A stretch of 64,000 nt of DNA from Saprospiraceae bacterium (GCA_016719615.1 JADJYQ010000006.1:310001-374000); one strand, 5' to 3'. Numbered from the stretch's first letter, positions 44,075-53,504 are shown. Notes: generated by a model from the sequence alone, not told the origin. Numbers and translations are program-made.

Positions 44075-44542
44075 TTATTCAGTTGAAATATTTCCTCGAT
44101 AAATAAATGCGCCCTTTCGAAGATTAATTCCGTATTCCAAATATGCTTTCAAACAAGCTAAAAAATTAGACCAGCCCTCTGTATTTCCTTTTAACCAATC
44201 GATTCCCAGTTTTTCAGAATCAGCAGCTTGTTCAGAGATTTGCACAAGCGTAGAACCATCTTTTAAACTTTCAAGTCGCATTTCTACATTTAAATCAATA
44301 CCGGCCTGATCCCATGTGTAGGAAATATATTCATTGGGGATAAGTTTTCCGATGCGTACCGGAATGTCCATATCAAATTCAGGAAATTTCCAGATCAGCG
44401 ACTTGCCGGATTCCATCCTGCCGCTACTTTGTGAAATAAAATAGTTGCACATTTTTTCGGGATCGACGATCGCTTCATAAATTTCGTAAGCAGGTTTCTG
44501 AATCTGAATACCTACATCTACGGCAAATGATTTCATTTGCAT
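44075..44542 (-). CDS. SRPBCC / AHSA1-domain protein
   Basis: 155 aa. The fold is recognisable from IQIQKPAYEIYEAIVDPEKMCNYFISQSSG, the central ISYTWDQAG strand and the final helix WSNFLACLKAYLEYGINL. Its ATG overlaps the stop of the upstream VOC gene by one base (TAATG), a sign of translational coupling. It sits in the middle of a three-gene operon with VOC proteins on either side. Confidence 0.88.
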   Translation of the reverse strand: MQMKSFAVDVGIQIQKPAYEIYEAIVDPEKMCNYFISQSSGRMESGKSLIWKFPEFDMDIPVRIGKLIPNEYISYTWDQAGIDLNVEMRLESLKDGSTLVQISEQAADSEKLGIDWLKGNTEGWSNFLACLKAYLEYGINLRKGAFIYRGNISTE

Positions 44543-44982
44543 TAAGAGGCTTTTTCTTCACAATTAAACATCCACTGCACGCCAAATTTATCGGTACAGC
44601 TTCCATAATAAGCGCCCCAAAACATATCCTGCAATTCCATTTCAACCATGCCGTCTTCAGATAAAGCATCAAATAATCTCTCCGTTTCTTCGCGGGTATC
44701 GGGTTCCAGATTGATGTATACATTATTTCCAAAACGCAGTTTGAAGCCCATGGATTCAGGGGCGTCGGTTCCCATCAAGCGGTGTCCGCCTGTGATGGGT
44801 AAAGTGATATGCATAACCAACTCCAGATCGGCTTCGTCTATCGGTGGCATTTCATCAGATGGAGGCAGGTCCTTAAACCTGGAGATCCCGCCTTCAAATT
44901 CTCCTCCAAAAACAGATTGATAAAACAAAAAGGCTTCTTCTGTATGCCTGGGGAAATTGAGATAAGTGCTGACACTTGCCAT
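44542..44982 (-). CDS. PhnB-like VOC protein
   Basis: About 146 aa from ATG 44982 (MASVSTYLNF). A single VOC domain spans the protein: VSTYLNFPRHTEEAFLFYQSVFGGEF, DLELVMHITLPITGGHRLMGTD, and FGNNVYINLEPDTREETERLF, ending DKFGVQWMFNCE. The frame is open 17 codons further upstream, but that part is a Phe-rich hydrophobic tract (MFFFILCFIF) unlike any VOC start, so the later ATG is preferred. It is the first gene of the VOC-SRPBCC-VOC operon. The A-tract and hairpin just upstream belong to the lipoprotein gene. Confidence 0.85.
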   Translation of the reverse strand: MASVSTYLNFPRHTEEAFLFYQSVFGGEFEGGISRFKDLPPSDEMPPIDEADLELVMHITLPITGGHRLMGTDAPESMGFKLRFGNNVYINLEPDTREETERLFDALSEDGMVEMELQDMFWGAYYGSCTDKFGVQWMFNCEEKAS

Positions 44983-45028
44983 AAAACATTGAATTTTTTG
45001 GTGAAAAATGAAACACAAGATAAAAAAA

Positions 45029-45063
45029 AACACCTACCAAGCCATTCCAGCTTAGTAGGTGTA
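45029..45063 (-). terminator. Intrinsic terminator after the small lipoprotein gene
   Basis: An extended stem, ACACCTACCAAGC / GCTTAGTAGGTGT, with one mismatch and a 7-base loop, followed on the minus strand by a T run (the A9 tract at about 45022-45030). It sits 39 bases beyond the lipoprotein stop. Confidence 0.75.
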
Positions 45064-45101
45064 AAAGTTGTGTGGACAGGATTTATATCCTGAACGAAAT
45101 C

Positions 45102-45428
45102 TTATTGTTGGTGGTAACCAGCGTTGTGAGCAAGGTCTGATCCGCATTTAGCGCACTTACCTTGAGCACCTGCTCCGCCCGGACATCCCTTAGGACAAGT
45201 ATAATGCCAAACGCCTTTTGCATTTTGTGCAGGCTCTGCTGTTGGAGGAGCAGTTGTTGGCGGTGGTACAGTTAAAGCCGGATCTGCAGCTGGAGCAGCA
45301 GCCGGTGGAGCTGCTGTAGCCTCAGTAGTTTCAGCAGGAGCTTCTGTTTTACTTTGTTCTTTACAAGATGGTAAAACCAGAATTAATGCAAATAGAGAAA
45401 GAATGCTTAATATGTTTTTCATTTTCAT
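45102..45428 (-). CDS. Small lipoprotein with Ala/Pro-rich linker and C-terminal metal-binding-like domain
   Basis: About 108 aa. A signal (NILSILSLFALILVLPSC) gives a lipoprotein with an acceptor cysteine. A long low-complexity linker of Ala, Pro and Thr follows, and then a compact C-terminus with YTCPKGCPGG and CAKCGSDLAHNAGYH, which resembles the heavy-metal-binding (YHS-like) domain found with copper-handling proteins. A -7 element 11-17 bases upstream supports the ATG at 45428 or 45422; an open frame reaching 45479 is rejected because it places hydrophobic residues before the signal. Confidence 0.78.
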   Translation of the reverse strand: MKMKNILSILSLFALILVLPSCKEQSKTEAPAETTEATAAPPAAAPAADPALTVPPPTTAPPTAEPAQNAKGVWHYTCPKGCPGGAGAQGKCAKCGSDLAHNAGYHQQ

Positions 45429-45439
45429 AATTTTATCCG

Positions 45440-45447
45440 CAAAGATA
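45440..45447 (-). promoter_or_regulatory. -7 element of the small lipoprotein gene
   Basis: The minus strand reads TATCTTTG, an exact TAnnTTTG match, 11 bases before the chosen start. Confidence 0.45.
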
Positions 45448-45595
45448 GGAATTTCCAATAATTTTAGAAAAAAAATCAAGTTTTAAAGGGCCTGATGATC
45501 AGGACTTTTAGCATTAATGATCAAATGGGACCTGATTTTATGTTAAACTGATTTAAAATGATTTTATGGGATGGATTCATCTGCACGAATTATGG

Positions 45596-45657
45596 CCCGC
45601 AAATTTCGCAGATTTTACGCAGAGATCGATTTCTGCTTAATCTGCGAAATCCGCGGG
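45596..45657. repeat. Imperfect inverted repeat of the GCAGATTT family, copy 1
   Basis: The segment from CCCGC to GCGGG can fold on itself: outer arms CCCGC..CGCAGATT pair with AATCTGCG..CGGG, and the inner AGAGATCGATTTCT forms the tip. A closely related element is at 51843-51890. Confidence 0.7.
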
Positions 45658-45719
45658 AAACCACAAATTTTGTCTTGAAACGGAATTATAAATGTAAAAA
45701 CGGATTGATCCAAGCCTAA

Positions 45720-45735
45720 ACTAACATACGTTCGT
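45720..45735. repeat. Imperfect ACTAAC-N4-GTTAGT palindrome beyond the CHU gene stop
   Basis: ACTAAC-ATAC-GTTCGT carries one mismatch to the dispersed motif and lies 25 bases beyond the 3' end of the CHU gene. Confidence 0.4.
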
Positions 45736-45760
45736 ATACCATAAATCAATGGTTGATCGA

Positions 45761-48700
45761 CTAACGAATAAGTGTCAGATCTCCGCGAAGGATTTGATTG
45801 GCTCCTTTCTCAAATCCAACAACAGCCCGATACACATATACTCCCGGTAAAGCGTTTTCATTTTGAAATCTCCCATTCCAACCCAATTCCGGTTTATTGC
45901 CTTCAAAATGTTCTTTAGAGAAAACGCGATTTCCCCAGCGATCGTAAATTTCAAGCAGTTTGATCTCGCTGACGTTTCCGAAGAGTGTAAAAAAATCATT
46001 GATCTGATCTCCGTTTGGAGAGAATACATTAGGCGCAAAAACTTTTTGTTCGAAAATGCGAATACTTAACGAATCTGTTGCCAAACATCCGTCTTCATTG
46101 ACAATTGTACAATAGACTTTTATGTTTTTAATAGCCTGCAATTCCGGATCCTCACAATTTTGACAACTCAAAACCACAGGACTACTCCAGTAAATCGTGG
46201 AATAATTTCCCGTAATCATCGCATTTAAAGCAACAACTTCTCTTTTGAGAACTTCCACATCCGGTCCCAATTCAAGTAAAGGAATGGCAGGTGCTTTCAA
46301 GTTTAAAAGGCTGTCGGTTGTACATCCAAAACCGTCTTTTATAGTTAGGAGATATGCACCTTCTCTCAAATTATAAAAACTGGAATCCTGTTGATAAGGA
46401 CTTCCATTGAGACTGTATTGTACAGGGCCTGTAAGTGCAGGTACATTGGTGACATTCACAGCACCATAAGGGTTCAGGGCATCGCAAGGAATAGGAGTTA
46501 AATTGATATTTCCGAAAAGTGGAGCATTGGTAATGCGCAATAAAATAGTATCCGTGTATTTACATCCAAATTGTTGTGCCTGGATTATGAAGTGATAAAT
46601 TCCGGGGGTCAAATTTTTGGCATCAACAGAATCCAATTGTATTGAGGGTCCATTCCAATTGTACGAAGGAAGTAAATCCTGAATGAGGGATGTTAAAGAA
46701 AAATTTTGCAATTGATTGGCACATTGGTGCAAAACAGTATCTCGCAATATGTTTCTCGGCGGACAGTCGGGCGATTTACAAAATTCTATACCGCTGCTAA
46801 TCTCCGAGCAAGGGCCTTCATCTTCAAGGCTAAGTTGTATAGCTGCGCTGTCTGTCAAAAATCGCTTGGCAATTTGATAGGTCGTGTCATTGATAAAGGA
46901 TCCGTTGTTGCCCTGAATGAGATTTAATTTATATTTTTTGACGCGTTGGATTTTTTTCCATCGGAAGACAATAAATGAATCGGTATTTTCACAAGTGATT
47001 TCCGGTGGTGGCAGATGTTCCAGGACTTCAATTTCTTTGATTGTTTCATCAAAACATTTGTATTGACTGAGTTTTAATTTCAGTTGTCTTTTTCCGGGAG
47101 TGGACCACCGCACATGAACTTCCTTATCGGCATTGAACAATTGAAAGATTCCGTCGCCAAGATCCCAATCAAATTTGGAGGAATCGGCTCTACTCCCATT
47201 AAAAAACAATGTGAGACTCGAGTCCTGACAAATAACACTATCCATTACAAAACTGGAAAATGGATTTTCACGAACTACTATAACATAAGATGTAAAATAT
47301 TTGCAAGCTTGATAATCGAGCAACGCGTTTATTCGATGGTTTCCGGGACCTGCTAGCAGTGGATCAAAAATTCCACTCAAGCTATCAATAATACCTTTTC
47401 CCCGCCAGATATATAATCCACCGGAAAGAAGGCTATCACTAACAGCTGTTAGTTTTATAGGATTCATTCCGGGTACAATGCAAATCGTGTCGACGGGTAA
47501 AATGGATATAGAAATCGGCGGACAGGATTTGGATTGGCAATTTATTTCTGCAAACAACGAACCACAATATAACGAATGGGCTGTGACGCGGATCCGAATC
47601 TCCTGCCCTCTTGAAAGCGAATGAAATAGAATGCTGGTATCGGAAATTCTTAAAAAAGGCCCGCCCAACAAAGTGTCTATTGTATAGGTTTCACTCCCCA
47701 TTTGATTCCATCTGAAGAACACAGTGCTGTCGGTTGAAAAACATTCGGGTAATGGGATTTGAGGCAATGGGTGAACCCGGAAAGTTGTACAACTCGAATC
47801 AACACAATTTTTTTCTTCTTTGCGAATGCAAATGGTAAAGCGGCCGGTATCTACTAAGGTAAAGGACACCGTGGAATCAGGATTTACCCACGGCTGTTCA
47901 TTCTGTTGAAAACGGAAATAAATGTTTTCAGTGATGAATTTGTTATTTAAAATTAATTGCAAACTGTCATTCAAACAATAGTTCAATGAACTCAATTGGA
48001 ATCCGGCATCCGGTATCCGCAGTGCTTTAAGCGTAAAACTTGTAAATTCAGGGCATGTGGCCGAATCGGGCAATACATAAATCGAACTATCCGCATTTAA
48101 CACAAAAGGAGAGTTAACTGAGCAAGAACTATCTTTCATCGCACAATGGTAAAAGATTGGTCCCCCATTAAAATTTCCGTCTTTCGAATATTGAAGTTGA
48201 TTTAAATCTACGGAAGTACCCTTACAAAAATCCAGATCATTTACATATATATGTTCAAGTGGCTTTATTGTAATTGGGATAGCGATTACATCTTGACAAT
48301 GGGCAATCCGGGCTTTTAGATAGATAAGAGTGTCGTTAAAAAATTTTAAAGTGGTATCGGAAATCATGTTACTGCTATCACAAGGTAGATTTGTATGAAA
48401 AGTTCGCAATGCAAGCGTATTGTTTAAATCTGTTATCGGCAAACTGTAAAGATTTATATCAGACCCCGCACAAAATTGGATAGAATCGGTAAGAAGCAGA
48501 TCTGGTGATTTAATGGAGCCCTGGACCAAAATGCTGCTGGTATGGGAGCAGGTATGTATGGAGTCTTGCTTATAAATTAAACTGAGGTAAAAGCTTCCGG
48601 AAACATTTACTATACAGCTGTCATGGGTAGAAAGCGTATCGCCGTTGTCATCTGTCCAGATAAATTTTACTTTATTTCCATTTTCATAATAGGATGAATC

Positions 48701-49847
48701 CGAATACAATGTAACCAGCGTATCCTGACAACTCAAGTCGCCACTTTTATGAATCTTCGATATTAATTTTGTATAAAACACATTCAGGAAGACCGTTGAA
48801 TCACAGAATGGGGAGATTTTTGATTTCAAGTTGGATCTATACCGCCCGCTGGAATCAATTTTTTTATTGCCAAAGAGTAGCGTATCCGGGTAACACAGAA
48901 ACGTGTCGATATCTGTTTGGAGCAGATCTAAATTTTCAACATAAATGATGGTGTTACTATCGCAGCCAAATTTATTTTTATCGTTAAACTGCCAGGTACC
49001 CCGCAGTGAGTAAAATATTTTTGTAGCGATAGGATTCGCCAAAACATACAAAAAAAGGCCCGAGTTCTGTAAGCGGAGATTCTTCTCCAATTTCAACATC
49101 AAGGCATACCTCGTTGCCTTCCTTACAAGCGTTAGTTCCTTTGACGCAAATGCGCCCAATGCCCGGATTGTCCCAAAGTACAGTAACTCTGTTGTTTAAA
49201 GTTGTGAGAATGTTTCCATTTTCGACGCGCCATTCGTAATCGCAGGCTCCGAAAATATCTGGAATAAAATAATCGGCAGATTCGCCTACACAAACGCGCT
49301 GCTTCCCTGTGATTTTTTGATTGGTGTTTGGAGTTGGTGCCATTGTGCTTCCGCTCACTACCGTAAAATCGACCTGGCAGGAATTGGGTCCATTGCCATC
49401 AAAGACGAGATAATAGATACAGCCTGGTTTAAGGGGTTCAGTCGTCGTAAACGGCCAGGTTTGATTGTTAAACATATTGGTGTTGCAATTGCTGACCAGG
49501 CGGAATGTCTGACAATCATCGGAAGCATAAATTCCCATTTCGACACCATTGTTTTGATTGCATGCAGAAACTCGCACGTTGATGGTTAAATTGGCAGAGC
49601 CGGCCACAAATGCAAGCCATTGCATGCTATGCACGACCATGGTACAATATCCGGGAGGCGATTGACCCTGAGTGGTGTTGGTCGTTCTTGCAGAAACGCC
49701 ATTCAAATCACAAACCAGACAAGCATCTGCGCAGGTAATGGAAAGGGGCACCGGATTTCCGCCGCAAGGAGCATGGCGTTGTGCCGCTAAGTTGTAACAA
49801 CAAAGCAATAGTCCTAATGAACAAGCCAAGCGAAATCGTCTGTTCAT
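45761..49847 (-). CDS. Giant CHU-type T9SS surface protein, split by a frameshift
   Basis: Two overlapping frames make one protein of about 1360 aa. The first (48984-49847) has a signal peptide (LACSLGLLLCCYNLAAQ) and a PKD-like domain (GKQRVCVGESADYFIP ... VTVLWDNPGIGRICVKGTN); it ends soon after SYRYKNILLTA. The second (45761 to about 49003) continues RGTWQFNDKNKFGCDS and more Ig/PKD-like repeats. It ends in a gliding-associated CHU C-terminal domain, VFAPNVFSPNGDQINDFF ... LEIYDRWGNRVF ... GVYVYRAVVGF, a type B T9SS signal. Removing one base from the C4 run at 48999-49002 restores LTAGTWQFND. The start of the second frame has no believable initiation. The protein is likely a surface adhesin or secreted structural protein. 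Confidence 0.9.
47438..47453. repeat. Dispersed palindrome ACTAAC-N4-GTTAGT inside the CHU gene
   Basis: ACTAACAGCTGTTAGT, a perfect 16-bp palindrome inside coding sequence; together with the copies at 6140-6155, 12032-12047 and 16165-16180 it defines the motif. Confidence 0.55.
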
Positions 49848-49852
49848 AAGAA

Positions 49853-49860
49853 CAAATCTA
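49853..49860 (-). promoter_or_regulatory. -7 element abutting the CHU gene start
   Basis: The minus strand reads TAGATTTG, an exact TAnnTTTG match, five bases before the ATG at 49847. Confidence 0.4.
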
Positions 49861-49873
49861 ATACATTAGATCA

Positions 49874-49909
49874 TTAAAGCCAATACTGATTTCAGTATTA
49901 TTGCTTTAA
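49874..49909. promoter_or_regulatory. Candidate operator palindrome between divergent genes
   Basis: Nested inverted repeats: AATACTGA-TT-TCAGTATT at 49882-49899 inside TTAAAGC (49874-49880) and GCTTTAA (49903-49909). It lies just upstream of the -7 element of the CHU gene and 69 bases from the divergent membrane-protein start, a good place for a regulator to act on both. Confidence 0.45.
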
Positions 49910-49977
49910 ACTAACATTGAAGGATGTATGAATTATAAAAGTCATTATGTGTTATCTCGTATTGTTTTATTATATTT

Positions 49978-50682
49978 ATGAATCCATCAAAACACATTTT
50001 TATGAAATCTACTGTACAACATGATCCCTTCGAACTGATCCATTTTCTTTGGGTGCGGCGGAGCATTGGAATACTTGGCATTGTTTTTCCATTGATCCTA
50101 ATTGTTGGAAATGCATTTTTATGTGCTGATAAAAAATGGCTTGATTCCATCAGTGCATATTATCATACAGGAATGCAAAACGTATTCGTAGGTATACTTT
50201 GTGTCATGGCTATTTTGTTGTATACCTATTGTGGTCCGAAAGGCGAGGATAAAACTCTGGCCAATATGGCAAGTGCATTTTGTTTTGGCGTTGCGTTTTT
50301 CCCAACAAAACTTCCGGATGGTGATTCAGCCTGTTTTGCGGGTTTAGGCAATGAAGTTTATTCACTTCATCTCCTGTGCGCAATTTTATTGTTTGCTTGT
50401 TTTGCCTGGTTTACTTTAATCACATTTAATAAAAAGGATGAACGCGGAGAGATTACAGCTGCCCGACTGCGTCAGCGGCCCTGGTTTAAACGCAGCGGAT
50501 ATGTCATTATCGGATCTATGCTGGCCATTGTTATCGGCTGGGGTATTGAAAAATACTTGCAGGTAAACATTCAATTTCCGCTCACATTAATCTGCGAATG
50601 GTTGGCGCTCACTGCTTTTGGAATCAGTTGGGTCATTAAGGGCGACTGGATCATATCCGGACATGTGAACGAACAGTTGTAA
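49978..50682 (+). CDS. Multi-pass membrane protein, unknown function
   Basis: 234 aa with about six hydrophobic helices: GILGIVFPLILIVGNAFL, VFVGILCVMAILLYTY, MASAFCFGVAFF, LLCAILLFACFAWFTLITF, SGYVIIGSMLAIVIGWGI and LICEWLALTAFGISWVI. The conserved-looking motif SISAYYHTGMQNVFVG between helices 1 and 2 recalls small DUF998-like proteins, but the assignment is unsure. An internal ATG at 50002 is an alternative start. It stands alone, divergent from the CHU gene. Confidence 0.7.
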   Translation: MNPSKHIFMKSTVQHDPFELIHFLWVRRSIGILGIVFPLILIVGNAFLCADKKWLDSISAYYHTGMQNVFVGILCVMAILLYTYCGPKGEDKTLANMASAFCFGVAFFPTKLPDGDSACFAGLGNEVYSLHLLCAILLFACFAWFTLITFNKKDERGEITAARLRQRPWFKRSGYVIIGSMLAIVIGWGIEKYLQVNIQFPLTLICEWLALTAFGISWVIKGDWIISGHVNEQL

Positions 50683-50694
50683 GTTTTTATAAGG

Positions 50695-51756
50695 TCACAT
50701 TTTTGAAATGTAATTGTCAAACAGAGTCTGAGACAAATTACTTCTTTGTAAATTCCAGGCCGTAATCACCACGACAATATCGCGTTCTGGCCAAACAATG
50801 ATGTTTTGTCCACCGGCACCACGTGCTAGAAATATTTTTTGCGTTCTATTATTTTCATCAGTTCTTAGGACAGGATGACTCCACCAGAAATAACCGTAAT
50901 CATAAGATTTGTAAAAGCCATTAGGCTCAACATTTTTTACGTGTGGATGAACCGCATGTTTTACAAAATCATTTGACAATAGTTGAACGCCATTCCAACG
51001 GCCGCTTTGAAGATAAAGTTGTCCGATCTTCGCCATATCTCTTGAGTTTAATGAAATAAGGGCCATCCCATTGTTTTGTGGGCCGCCATTGCCCGGCCAA
51101 AACCAATAATTTTGAATGTCTAAGGGTTCGAAGAGATATTTTTTGGCAAAACTGTCGATGGACATTTGGCTGGCCATTTGAATTATTCCGCTGATCAACA
51201 AAGGAGCTGCATTGCTGTAATTGAAGATCAAACCCGGCGAGGTATCCATGGGTGTTTGTAAAACGGATTCATACCAGTTTCCGGGATTTGAAATAATTTT
51301 TCTCCAGCTATTGTTGGGATCATTCCAGTCGCCTTCTTTCCAGGACAAACCATGCCTTTGTGTGATCAGATCTTTTATGGTGATTTTATTTTTTAAGCTG
51401 TCTTCAAAGGAAGCGATATCGTAATGTTTCGAAATGGGCTCGTCAACAGAATGGATATATCCATTGTTTAATGCGCAACCCAGCAAGGTTGCGACCACAC
51501 TTTTAGTTGCTGATTGCAATTGATGCAGGGAATCTTTTTTCCAACCATTGTAATATTTTTCAAAAACAAGTTTTCCTTTTTCGACAATGAGGACACTGTG
51601 GATGATGCTGTAATCATTATTAAGAATGGCATGATCCATTTCCATACATTTTGGATGCATGAAAGCAGCTGGACTTGGATTCTGAAAATCTATTTGCGCT
51701 ATGGCAAAAAAGTGCAAGCAGAGTAAACTAATGGAGAGGAGGATTGGTTTCATCAT
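50695..51756 (-). CDS. Serine hydrolase of the class C beta-lactamase / penicillin-binding family
   Basis: 353 aa with a signal peptide (LLSISLLCLHFFAIAQ), so periplasmic or secreted. The SxxK motif is in QSATKS (nucleophile Ser, base Lys), the YxN motif in FNYSNAAP, and the third motif is GAGGQN in place of HxG/KTG. Members include esterases, D-aminopeptidases and true beta-lactamases; resistance cannot be inferred. It converges with the plus-strand membrane protein gene with 12 bases between the stops. Confidence 0.88.
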   Translation of the reverse strand: MMKPILLSISLLCLHFFAIAQIDFQNPSPAAFMHPKCMEMDHAILNNDYSIIHSVLIVEKGKLVFEKYYNGWKKDSLHQLQSATKSVVATLLGCALNNGYIHSVDEPISKHYDIASFEDSLKNKITIKDLITQRHGLSWKEGDWNDPNNSWRKIISNPGNWYESVLQTPMDTSPGLIFNYSNAAPLLISGIIQMASQMSIDSFAKKYLFEPLDIQNYWFWPGNGGPQNNGMALISLNSRDMAKIGQLYLQSGRWNGVQLLSNDFVKHAVHPHVKNVEPNGFYKSYDYGYFWWSHPVLRTDENNRTQKIFLARGAGGQNIIVWPERDIVVVITAWNLQRSNLSQTLFDNYISKM

Positions 51757-51842
51757 TTTAAATATTCTAAAAGAACGAATAATTGGTGAATTTGTGATGT
51801 AAAGGCTTGCAGTTTTGATTCAGCTGTAGATTTGGTTCCCGA

Positions 51843-51890
51843 AGATTTAGCAGAAATCGATCTCTGCGCTAAATCTGCGAGATCTGCGGG
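51843..51890. repeat. Inverted repeat of the GCAGATTT family, copy 2
   Basis: AGATTTAGCAGAAATCGATC...GCGGG matches the reverse complement of most of copy 1 (45596-45657) with about 5 differences over 48 bases. It occurs in the 254-base gap upstream of the serine hydrolase gene, which otherwise holds nothing recognised. Confidence 0.7.
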
Positions 51891-52010
51891 AAACCCACGG
51901 ATGTTGCTCTGACAACAAATCTCCTTAGACAACTTTTATATATTTTAATTTGTCAAGATCTAAATTTTAAAAATTCAATTTATCTTCGTGACCTTGTAAA
52001 GATCTAATAT

Positions 52011-52466
52011 ATGCAATCTAAAGCTAAAACCATTCAAGAATATCTAGCCGAAGTCCCCGATGAGCGGAAAGAAATTTTATCAGAAATGCATAAGACGATT
52101 GTCAAAAACATGCCCAAAGGATTTCAGGAAGTCATGAGTTATGGAATGATCGGATATGTAGTCCCGCACAGCCTTTATCCGGCAGGATACCATTGTGACC
52201 CTAAACAGCCACTGCCGTTTATGTGTTTGGCATCGCAAAAAAATTACATCTCTTTTTACCACATGGGATTGTATGCAGGTTTGTTGCTGGAATGGTTTAC
52301 CAGTGAATGGCCCAAACATTCAACTAAAAAACTGGATATGGGTAAATGTTGTGTACGGTTTAAAAAGCCGGAGGACGTTCCTTTGAAGCTGATTGCAGAA
52401 TTGGTCACTAAAGTTAGCCCCGAAGAATGGATTGAGGTTTTTGAAAATGCATTTAAAAAGAAATAA
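52011..52466 (+). CDS. DUF1801-domain protein
   Basis: 151 aa. Typical DUF1801 features are the N-terminal helix TIQEYLAEVPDERKEILSEMHKTI, EVMSYGMIGYVVP, the SYGMxGY-like strand and the FYHMGLY motif with KxxISFYHM. The YdhG-like proteins are small and poorly understood; some bind iron or small ligands. The first gene of a run of three small plus-strand genes (DUF1801, DUF1272, GNAT). Confidence 0.85.
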   Translation: MQSKAKTIQEYLAEVPDERKEILSEMHKTIVKNMPKGFQEVMSYGMIGYVVPHSLYPAGYHCDPKQPLPFMCLASQKNYISFYHMGLYAGLLLEWFTSEWPKHSTKKLDMGKCCVRFKKPEDVPLKLIAELVTKVSPEEWIEVFENAFKKK

Positions 52467-52477
52467 ATTAGTTAGAG

Positions 52478-52654
52478 ATGCTCGAAATGCGGACTGTTTG
52501 TGAAAAATGTAATACAACACTTGACCACCAAAGTGAAGCTTTCATTTGTAGTTATGAATGTACATTTTGTGGAAATTGCACAGAACAAATGCAAAATATT
52601 TGTCCGAACTGCAATGGCGAATTAGTTCAAAGACCAAAAAGATTTAATAATTAA
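52478..52654 (+). CDS. DUF1272 zinc-ribbon protein
   Basis: A 58-aa gene, short enough to be overlooked. It reads MLEMRTVCEKCNTTLDHQ and carries four Cys pairs (CEKC, CSYEC, CGNC, CPNC) followed by GELVQRPKR, the full DUF1272 pattern. The protein probably binds zinc. It begins 11 bases after the DUF1801 stop and is followed 33 bases later by a GNAT gene, so co-transcription is likely. The role is unknown. Confidence 0.9.
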   Translation: MLEMRTVCEKCNTTLDHQSEAFICSYECTFCGNCTEQMQNICPNCNGELVQRPKRFNN

Positions 52655-52687
52655 TCATACAATGGAGAGACCGCTTATAATTGCAGC

Positions 52688-53248
52688 ATGTTAAACTTAA
52701 ATTTTAATCCTTTTCCTGAAATTCGCACACAGGACATCGTGCTTAGAAATTTACGCATGGATGATGCCCCTGCAGTTTTTCATCTACGCAGTCATCCTGA
52801 AGTGTTGAAGTATTTAGACAGACCACCGGCAGGTTCCTTAGCGGAGGCTGAATTATGGATAGAGACGGTTCTTAAAGGGACCGCAGCAAATACCAGTATC
52901 AATTGGGCCGTATGTCTGCCTACTAACGAACGCTTGTTAGGCACTATGGCTTTTTGGAAAATTGATGAAACGAATCACCGCGCAGAAATAGGTTATACCC
53001 TGGACCCCGAATGGCAGGGCAAAGGACTGATGTCAAGGGCTATGCAGGAAGTACTGCTATATGGTTTTCACGTGATGAATCTTCATGGGATTGATGCCAA
53101 TGTCAATCCGAAAAATCAGAAATCCATAAACCTGCTCACCAGATTTGGATTTCAAAAAGAAGCACATTTTAAAGAGAATTATTACTTTGATGGGAAGTAC
53201 CTGGACTCAGCAATTTATTGTTTACTACGAGATTCAGCTAGACTATGA
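52688..53248 (+). CDS. GNAT N-acetyltransferase (RimJ/RimL-like)
   Basis: 186 aa. N-acetyltransferase fold with the acetyl-CoA loop WQGKGLMSRAMQEV (R/Q-x-x-G-x-G/A) and the RimL-type N-terminus IVLRNLRMDDAPAVFHLRSHPEV. It ends LHGIDANVNPKNQKSINLLTRFGFQKEAHFKE. The substrate, whether a ribosomal protein N-terminus or a small molecule, cannot be told. The last codons overlap the first unit of the decamer repeat array (53241-53280). Confidence 0.9.
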   Translation: MLNLNFNPFPEIRTQDIVLRNLRMDDAPAVFHLRSHPEVLKYLDRPPAGSLAEAELWIETVLKGTAANTSINWAVCLPTNERLLGTMAFWKIDETNHRAEIGYTLDPEWQGKGLMSRAMQEVLLYGFHVMNLHGIDANVNPKNQKSINLLTRFGFQKEAHFKENYYFDGKYLDSAIYCLLRDSARL

Positions 53249-53280
53249 TGGATTATGATGGACTATGATGCGCTATGAAG
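53241..53280. repeat. Left decamer array, GACTATGATG orientation
   Basis: Four units of a decamer: GACTATGATG, GATTATGATG, GACTATGATG and a degenerate CGCTATGAAG. The reverse complement of this unit makes up the right array at 53995-54120, so the two arrays face each other around the GxxExxY gene. Confidence 0.8.
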
Positions 53281-53504
53281 GGATTTTATGCGCGATTTTG
53301 GTAATGCTGGTGTTTTGGGTTGTTTGATATGATGAGAGAAATTGGATGGTCGATATTTTGTTTAATAAATTAGAATGAATCCCGATATTAAAAATACTTA
53401 GGTATTCATTACATTGATTGAGTTATGGCAATAATTTATTGAATGAGGGTTTGATGACGGTGTGATATAGCACAGCTTCATTATTTTTCAGGTTGAATGA
53501 CATC

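Noticed and set aside
48984..49159. Separate start for the second CHU frame
   Set aside because: The residues before RGTWQFNDK in that frame do not look like a signal peptide or a domain, whereas the first frame supplies both, so one shifted gene is more likely.
53060..53080. Possible third parS site (TTTTCACGTGATGA)
   Set aside because: Only the CACGTG core matches; the outer arms are not complementary, and it lies within the GNAT gene.
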